From Acanthochlamys bracteata (Eukaryota; Streptophyta; Magnoliopsida; Pandanales; Velloziaceae), in NCBI GenBank assembly GCA_019914995.1, contig CM034130.1, positions 7,812,001-7,876,000 on the forward strand: a stretch of 64,000 nucleotides of DNA. The letters run 5' to 3'. Below, one piece after another: positions 55,936 through 64,000 of the stretch. Under the pieces are notes generated by a model. It was not told where the DNA came from. It searched no databases and saw nothing but the letters and a program-made list of their open reading frames with translations. Each line of letters starts with the position of its first letter. Position 1 is the stretch's first letter. Both the position numbers and the translations under genes were made by a program.

Positions 55936-56475
55936 TTTGATAAAGTAAAAACAGCTTTTTTAATTTTTAATTTTATATTTTTTAATACATATTTTATAAG
56001 TATTTAAAATATTTATTTAAAAAATTTAGAAAGTGTAAAAAAAATTTCTGTAATAAAATTGTTTTATTATATATTTTTTATTTAAAAAAATTTTTTTTTT
56101 AAAGCACTATTACACATCCCTTAGCTAGGCTTGGTTATGTAGTGTTAAATTATAAGTTTATTTGCATGTGAACTACTGAAACTCATCAAGTATTTGATAG
56201 TATTTATAAAATAGAATTTTTTTAGTAGTACTTATGAAATAAAATTTTTTTAAAATGAAAAATATTTTTGTTTTTTTTGAAAAACGAGCTATATTTTTTT
56301 ACTTTCAAAAAAATAATAAAAAATATGCAATAAAAATATCTTACTTCGTAGAATTTTTTTACACTTTCTAAATTTTTAAATAAATTTTTTATATATTTAT
56401 AAAATATATATTAAAAAATATAAAATTAAAAATTGAAAAAAAAATATTGGGAAAAATTAATTCCAAACATCCCTC
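55936..56475. repeat. Inverted pair of AT-rich MITE-like copies
   Basis: The left arm (about 55936-56120) contains AATTTAGAAAGTGTAAAAAA and its reverse complement lies in the right arm (about 56206-56475, TTTTTTACACTTTCTAAATT). The right arm is also closely repeated in direct orientation at about 61298-61550. The two arms flank an ~85 base centre. It reads as two head-on insertions or one large foldback element just upstream of the intact OPR gene. Confidence 0.7.
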
Positions 56476-56828
56476 ATTCATCCACTCTAAACTAACGTGA
56501 AGATGGGTCACCATCCCTAGAAGTGTGAGGTTGGCTAAGAGGAAAACAAAAAATAAAAAATCAACAATCAAGAGAAATTGTTCATTTTGAATTTGGTCGA
56601 GTTCGTAACCAAGTACATAAGCTAAGAACAACTAAAATGTTGTTTGCGTCACTGCAAACGTGCGCCAGATCCAATCAATTTGAAAGGAAGTAGGTCTTAC
56701 TTACCATGCGGTGGATTTCATCGAACAGAACGTGGGCAAAATTGCTGAGGCCACTATATTGCTTCCTTCTTCGACACGGTTCTTTGGCTGCTCAAAATTA
56801 TATATTCGTTAGTTGGAGACGCCGATAA

Positions 56829-56846
56829 GAGAGAGAGAGAGAGAGA
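56829..56846 (+). repeat. (GA)n microsatellite in the OPR leader
   Basis: A GA run 30-45 bases before the OPR start codon. GA-rich leaders are common in plants and can bind GAGA-type factors. Confidence 0.7.
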
Positions 56847-56874
56847 AAAAGATAGAGGGAGTTGGTTTTTAGAG

Positions 56875-59334
<2,460 letters not shown>

Positions 59335-59939
59335 TTATGAAGAGCCTTTCTCTGGCTGAGCACATGGTTTGCTTGGTATGCTCTTGGACCAAACATATAT
59401 CATAGGAGTTTACTTTCAATCCGTGCCTTTGATGTGCGGATATTGTTGCCTCTATTGCTATTCTGCTGAATCTCAGGTGTGAGCTCTTTCACATTCGAGA
59501 TATAACACATACTCCTTAGCATCTGCTAAGAAATCTCTTAAGGTACCTTGTTGCTGTTCAACAAGCTTTATCTTTTTAGTCTTTATTGGAATGCATTTCA
59601 TCTATAACGCATACGAGTCTTCCATATGTTATGTTCCAAGCAGAACAAAAAAGAAAAGATTGCACTCTTTCCGGAGATTGCGCTTATGTGACGGAAAAGT
59701 TTCTAAACAAATTTGGCCCAAGCTATTACTGTTGTAGTTAAACAAAGTGATCTTGTGATTTATCTACCTAAACTTTCAAGCCAAGTTTGTGCAGTGTATT
59801 TTGTTGACAACATGGAAGCTTTATGTTGGTAAAATCTCGTCATTGCTCTAAACGGCTGCCTACTAAAATGCTCTAAGGCATTACGGAGAACCATACGAGA
59901 ACATAAACCTTGCTCAGCCTGTGTTTACTGACACTTCAA

Positions 59940-60160
59940 ACTTTATTTTTTTAAATTTATTTTTAGTATAAAATAAATAGATAATTTAAAATAAATTTTT
60001 TTATCAAAAAAATTTTTAAACAATTTTAATTTTAAAATTTATTATTAATATAAAATTAATATAAAAAATTATTTATTAAATATTTTAAATTTTTGAATTT
60101 AATTTTTTTAATTACTTTCCAAATTTTCGAAACTCGAATTCAGAATCTTGGTAAACACGT
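59940..60160. repeat. AT-rich MITE-like block
   Basis: Dense A/T sequence with TTTATTTTTTTAAATTTA-type words, bounded on the right by GGTAAACACGTCCTTAA, an edge shared in style with the block at 14230-14462 (TAAACACGGCCTTAA). Confidence 0.4.
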
Positions 60161-60299
60161 CCTTAACAGAAGAAGCAGCTGTTGTATGATACTAATCATA
60201 GTGTAACGACTGATGTTTACACAGACAATAATTTAAGCCGCTAATCTTTACGAACATTGTTATTTTACCATGACAAAAATCTTTAAGGAACATCTATTA

Positions 60300-60540
60300 A
60301 GCCATGTTTCAAATGCATGAAATGAAACGGAGTTTTATGAAGTAAATATTAAAAAGTAGAATTTTTTAAATTTAGGTGAAAAATAAATTTTAATTTTTAT
60401 ATTTTAATTATTTTGTAAATGAGTTAGAAATGAATTTTAATTTGTATTTTTTAAAATAAATTAAAAATAAAATATAATAATTTCAAATATAATTTTGAGT
60501 TCAGCTTACTTTGAAATATTTGAACTATTTAGAATTTTTA
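60300..60540. repeat. MITE-like block with GCCATGTTTCAAATGCATG edge
   Basis: The left edge AAGCCATGTTTCAAATGCAT followed by A/T-rich sequence resembles the ends of short hAT- or Harbinger-type plant elements. The right edge near GAGTTCAGCTTACTTTGAAA is not a clear inverted copy. Confidence 0.3.
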
Positions 60541-61297
60541 ACTCTAACGAAAGAAACTCATGTAATACGTTGATGGAATAACAGCTATTAGATAGTTAGA
60601 AGGAGTGGTTTTGTACATAACACAATTTTCCTGTGTGAAGTGTTTGTTTCAAAATCTTTTAATAGGTATATAGGGCTTACAAAAGGACAAGTAGCTTTAG
60701 GTTGTTCATAGATGGACTAATGGAGAAGACTTGAAAAGGTGCTTATAAGAGTTACAAAGCCAAACTCCAAAGTAAAGGACAAACTGCCAAGCAAGAAGCA
60801 TAATAATCCTCCAGAAAAACAAAAGAGTTAGTAATCTTAAATGGTTTGCACTTAATTAACCAATAAGTTTATTTATGGGTAGGATGTTAAGTGAACACTT
60901 TAGGCAGAAGGAAACTTTAATTTGTTGATTAATTTAGGAGATTTAACATTGCTTATGCTAATTTGTCTCATTCTTTTCAGCTTTTCATTTTTAAAACTTC
61001 TTTTACAATAACCTAGAAATTTCTTTTAAAATTTTGAAAGCATGAAAAAATTAAACGTTATAATAGAATCGTTATATGAATCATTATATGTATAATTCTT
61101 GTTACTTTTTTTAAATATAAAAAGATAAGTTTGTTTCTTAAAAACTTTATTAAAAGTTCCTTTTACTAAAAATATTTTGTTTTAAGCAGACATCCCTTAT
61201 TATTCGTCAGACTACAAAACAGCAACTGACATAATCTACAATAACAACTTTAGGTCATTTCTTCCGAAAGAAAAGGTTATGTCAACATTTAGAAGGT

Positions 61298-61550
61298 GTT
61301 TAATAGTGCTTATGAAATAAAACTTTTTTAGAATGAAAGATATTTTTATCTTTTTTAAAAAACAAGCTATATTTTTTTTACTTTCAAAAAAATAATAAAA
61401 ATATGTAATAAAAAGATCTCACTTCGTAGAATTTTTCTACACTTTCTAAATTTTTAAATAAATTTTTCATATATTTATAAAATATATATTAAAAAATGTA
61501 AAATGAAAAATTGAAAATAAGTGCTGTGGAAAAGCAATCCCAAACACCCT
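61298..61550. repeat. Third copy of the AT-rich element found at 56206-56475
   Basis: Shares long near-identical stretches with 56206-56475 in the same orientation: CTTATGAAATAAAA, ACTTTCAAAAAAATAATAAA, ACTTCGTAGAATTTTT, and ACACTTTCTAAATTTTTAAA. The two outer edges are GTGTTTAATAGTGCTTATG and CCCAAACACCC. Copies 5 kb apart with these edges suggest a mobile family of about 250 bases. Confidence 0.75.
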
Positions 61551-64000
61551 GCTGCCCCTTTGCTTGTCGCACTTTAGTATGATATTTGCCTTTAGTAGTT
61601 CTCTATCAAAATCTCCGTTCTGTGCATTATGTCACATACTTAGTTTTTGCTATTTGACTGCTGAACCCTTCAGCTATTGTCGCTTATAAGATGGTAATTG
61701 CATAAGTGAGAGAAATTCTATTGCAGTACTCACTGATTACACGTTTCGGATTTAAAAGCGCGTTTGGCATGGTTGCCATTTAGTGATTACAAAATTCTGA
61801 CTTTGCATGCAAATCTGCAGCTAGCATTGCTGCAAGTGAACAGGAGCGAACATGTATTAATAAGTTAAAAATCTATATGCTTATATTGTTTGATAGGGTA
61901 CTGGATATCAACTCTGAATTCCTTCTTTCATGCCAAGTTATATATGCAGCACTGATTTTACCTACTTTCAATACCCTTCATCCAATTGCTCCTTTCTCAT
62001 TTCGAAAGAGTACATTCACTTAATCGGTTAGCATCTTTCGTATATAAATGTATTATTTTCAGCACTCACCTCTGCTATTCAAAAATATCCTAATTTGAAA
62101 TTCCAATAATCTCTTTCACATCTTCTCAAACAATAAGCAGAATGGCTTCACATTACCGACCTTTGATACTAAATGTCGAGTTATTTTCCTATATCAAAAT
62201 AATTGACTAACTAATTAAAGATTAGCATTTTCTATATGCAAGTATATATATTTTTTAGCACCTGACTGATATAAGACTACTAAGAATATAGATTGTTATT
62301 ACCTGCCTTAGTTTCTAGATTTGTTCCATTCCTATCTTTTTCATGCAGCACTTAACCAAAAGCAAAAGACTGCTTTTCTTTCCAGACAATGAGTATCTTT
62401 AACAGCTTTTATTAGTTTGAAGCTTTTTGAAACTCCACCAGAGAAGCACTTTTAAGAGCACTACGGTGTTGCCCAGAAATCATTCTTACACCTACTTCCT
62501 GCTACGTGCAATGGTAATGTGTATGAATACTTCTAACTTTTGCTCTCTTGTGCCCTCAGGACGAATACACACTGTCTCGTTCATATAAAGAAAAATCCAT
62601 TTTTGCACCAAAAAGAAAAGCAAGTCATCGTTTAATGATTGCGCAAATCGTGCATTCATTGGTGCGCCATGTGAGACCCCTTTGCATCGTAAACATATAA
62701 AGCTTCACATGGTCACCACCAAGACATGCTTATGCTTTTGAGGTTTAAGTAAGATTAAGAAATTCTTTTCGCTGGTGGTAGAAGTGTATAGGAAGAGTCT
62801 TAAGTGGTTTTGGGAATTCGAGAAGTTCCTTTTAAATTACTGTACATGGTTGTTTATTGAGTTCCGATTATGCGATATATCGTTGCAATCCCGAAATGCT
62901 TCGTATCTCATTTCTTAAAGACTTCTCCCTGTAATTAATTAAATAAGATGTTTTCTGCGCCCTTAAAAAAACAGTCACTGTGGGATTTTGTTGGACCACA
63001 TCACTGCTGTAGTACTACCTATACGGTCATATTAATTTAGTAGCTTCTCTTCCTTTGTATGTGGAGAAGAACAGAATATTAACACGAGAATTAGCTTTAC
63101 GGATGCAGTCATATATGCAACAAAGCGTAAACTTTTAGTTGTGCTCCTGGTCGCAGTTCATTTAGTTACCTGTATCATAACGTACGTAATTGCCAAAATA
63201 TACAGTCATCATCAGTAGGACCTCTTTCAGTACTCGATAAAATTTGGAGTATTTACACGCAGGAAAGAACTATGTAAGCAACGTACCAATCGTTTTTCCC
63301 TGTTTGCGTTGTTTATTGTGTATTTTAAGAGTTTAGAGCCAAGAAATTAAAGCAACCACGTTAGCTCGGAGACGAGAACAAAGTCAGTGTGCATGGAGTA
63401 GCTTCATGTCTTAACATATATGTAAAACTTTTATGACTTGTCTACGTTTCTTTTTGTTGAAACTTATTATTAGATGACACTATCTAGTTGAATTCCAAGA
63501 AACTCTCATACGTCCTAACATGACACTGCCGTTCTTACTACGCACCGTCGATATTCTTGGTGTGTAAGCTCTATTAACCAGTCAAAACCATCAACTGCTG
63601 AGATTATAAAGAATATATTGTTCTGTCCCTTTTGGAAGCAGATGGACGAATGTTGGAGAATAATGTGCGATAAGAATTAATATGTTCTCTACTTTCAGAC
63701 TACTTTCAGAATGATCAAACCAATGAATGCATTCGTTCAGATTTGGTGCAAAATGCGAGGGCTGTCCAATACATCTTCTTCAAATCAGAGCTTCAATTGG
63801 TTCATTAGCATTATTCTTTTTGTTTTTTGTTCCTGGAAGTGAAAGTTGCATGGAGATTCAGTGTTGGATGGTCCTGGTTCTATGTGTTAGGATGGTGAAG
63901 GTTAGTTTCATGCGAGAAAAATAAGTTCCTAGTGTAGGCTTTAGATTGTGCACCATTTCAGGCCGTCTATCAAGTTGATTATTCGCACTTTTCGTACATG

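Larger units (their letters stand above)
59335..64000. other. Gene-poor AT-rich region downstream of OPR
   Basis: After the OPR 3'UTR (to about 59650) I see no supportable gene on either strand. It contains repeat-like AT blocks at about 59940-60160, 60300-60540 and 61298-61550. Short open frames, including one at 63727-63924, show no domain or signal that I can name. A distant promoter or a non-coding RNA cannot be excluded. Confidence 0.5.

Noticed and set aside
63727..63924. Open frame near the right edge
   Set aside because: 65 codons with no domain, splice context or neighbour. Kept only as part of the gene-poor region.

Overview
This is a gene-dense stretch of a nuclear eudicot plant genome. 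Genes are split by many GT-AG introns, intergenic DNA is AT-rich, and the proteins belong to plant-specific versions of their families (PTEN2, PSB33, the epsilon class of MAPKKK, OPR, STIG1, LHT). Species cannot be fixed from the sequence. A run of neighbours (NTF2-like protein, PSB33, CDK-like kinase) resembles, from memory, the order of Arabidopsis genes around At1g71480-At1g71530. Exon coordinates were built by hand from splice consensus, frame continuity and family knowledge; no alignment was run.

Layout. 151-5679 (-): PTEN2-type lipid/protein phosphatase, 12 coding exons, with a 5'UTR exon near 6000-6400. It is head-to-head with 6586-8771 (+), a plastid NTF2/SnoaL-like protein. 8928-8999 (+): tRNA-Pro(UGG). 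10525-12323 (+): PSB33/LIL8, a thylakoid protein. 16039-21664 (+): N-myristoylatable CDK-like kinase of the IBS1/At1g54610 type. 22599-24657 (-): plastid-type YqgE/AlgH (DUF179) protein. 26076-28090 (+): lysine/histidine-transporter-like gene broken by two frameshifts. 29669-30157 (-): STIG1-like secreted cysteine-rich protein. 31412-32669 (+): exon-like blocks of something I cannot identify. 34001-37659 (-): QTRT2, the accessory subunit of tRNA-guanine transglycosylase. 38809-50661 (-): MAP3K epsilon kinase, 24 exons. 51313-59334 (+): a 12-oxophytodienoate reductase (OPR) array of two decayed copies followed by one intact gene. 59335-64000: AT-rich DNA with repeats and no gene that I can support.

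The genes do not form a pathway or an operon-like system; this is ordinary euchromatin. Points most worth a second look are the OPR array caught in decay, the frameshifted LHT gene, the unidentified exon blocks at 31-33 kb, a GC-AG intron and a 21-base exon in the MAP3K gene, the PSB33 pseudo-Rieske domain, and the plant QTRT2 that keeps the catalytic-type Asp. I found no new multi-gene system.
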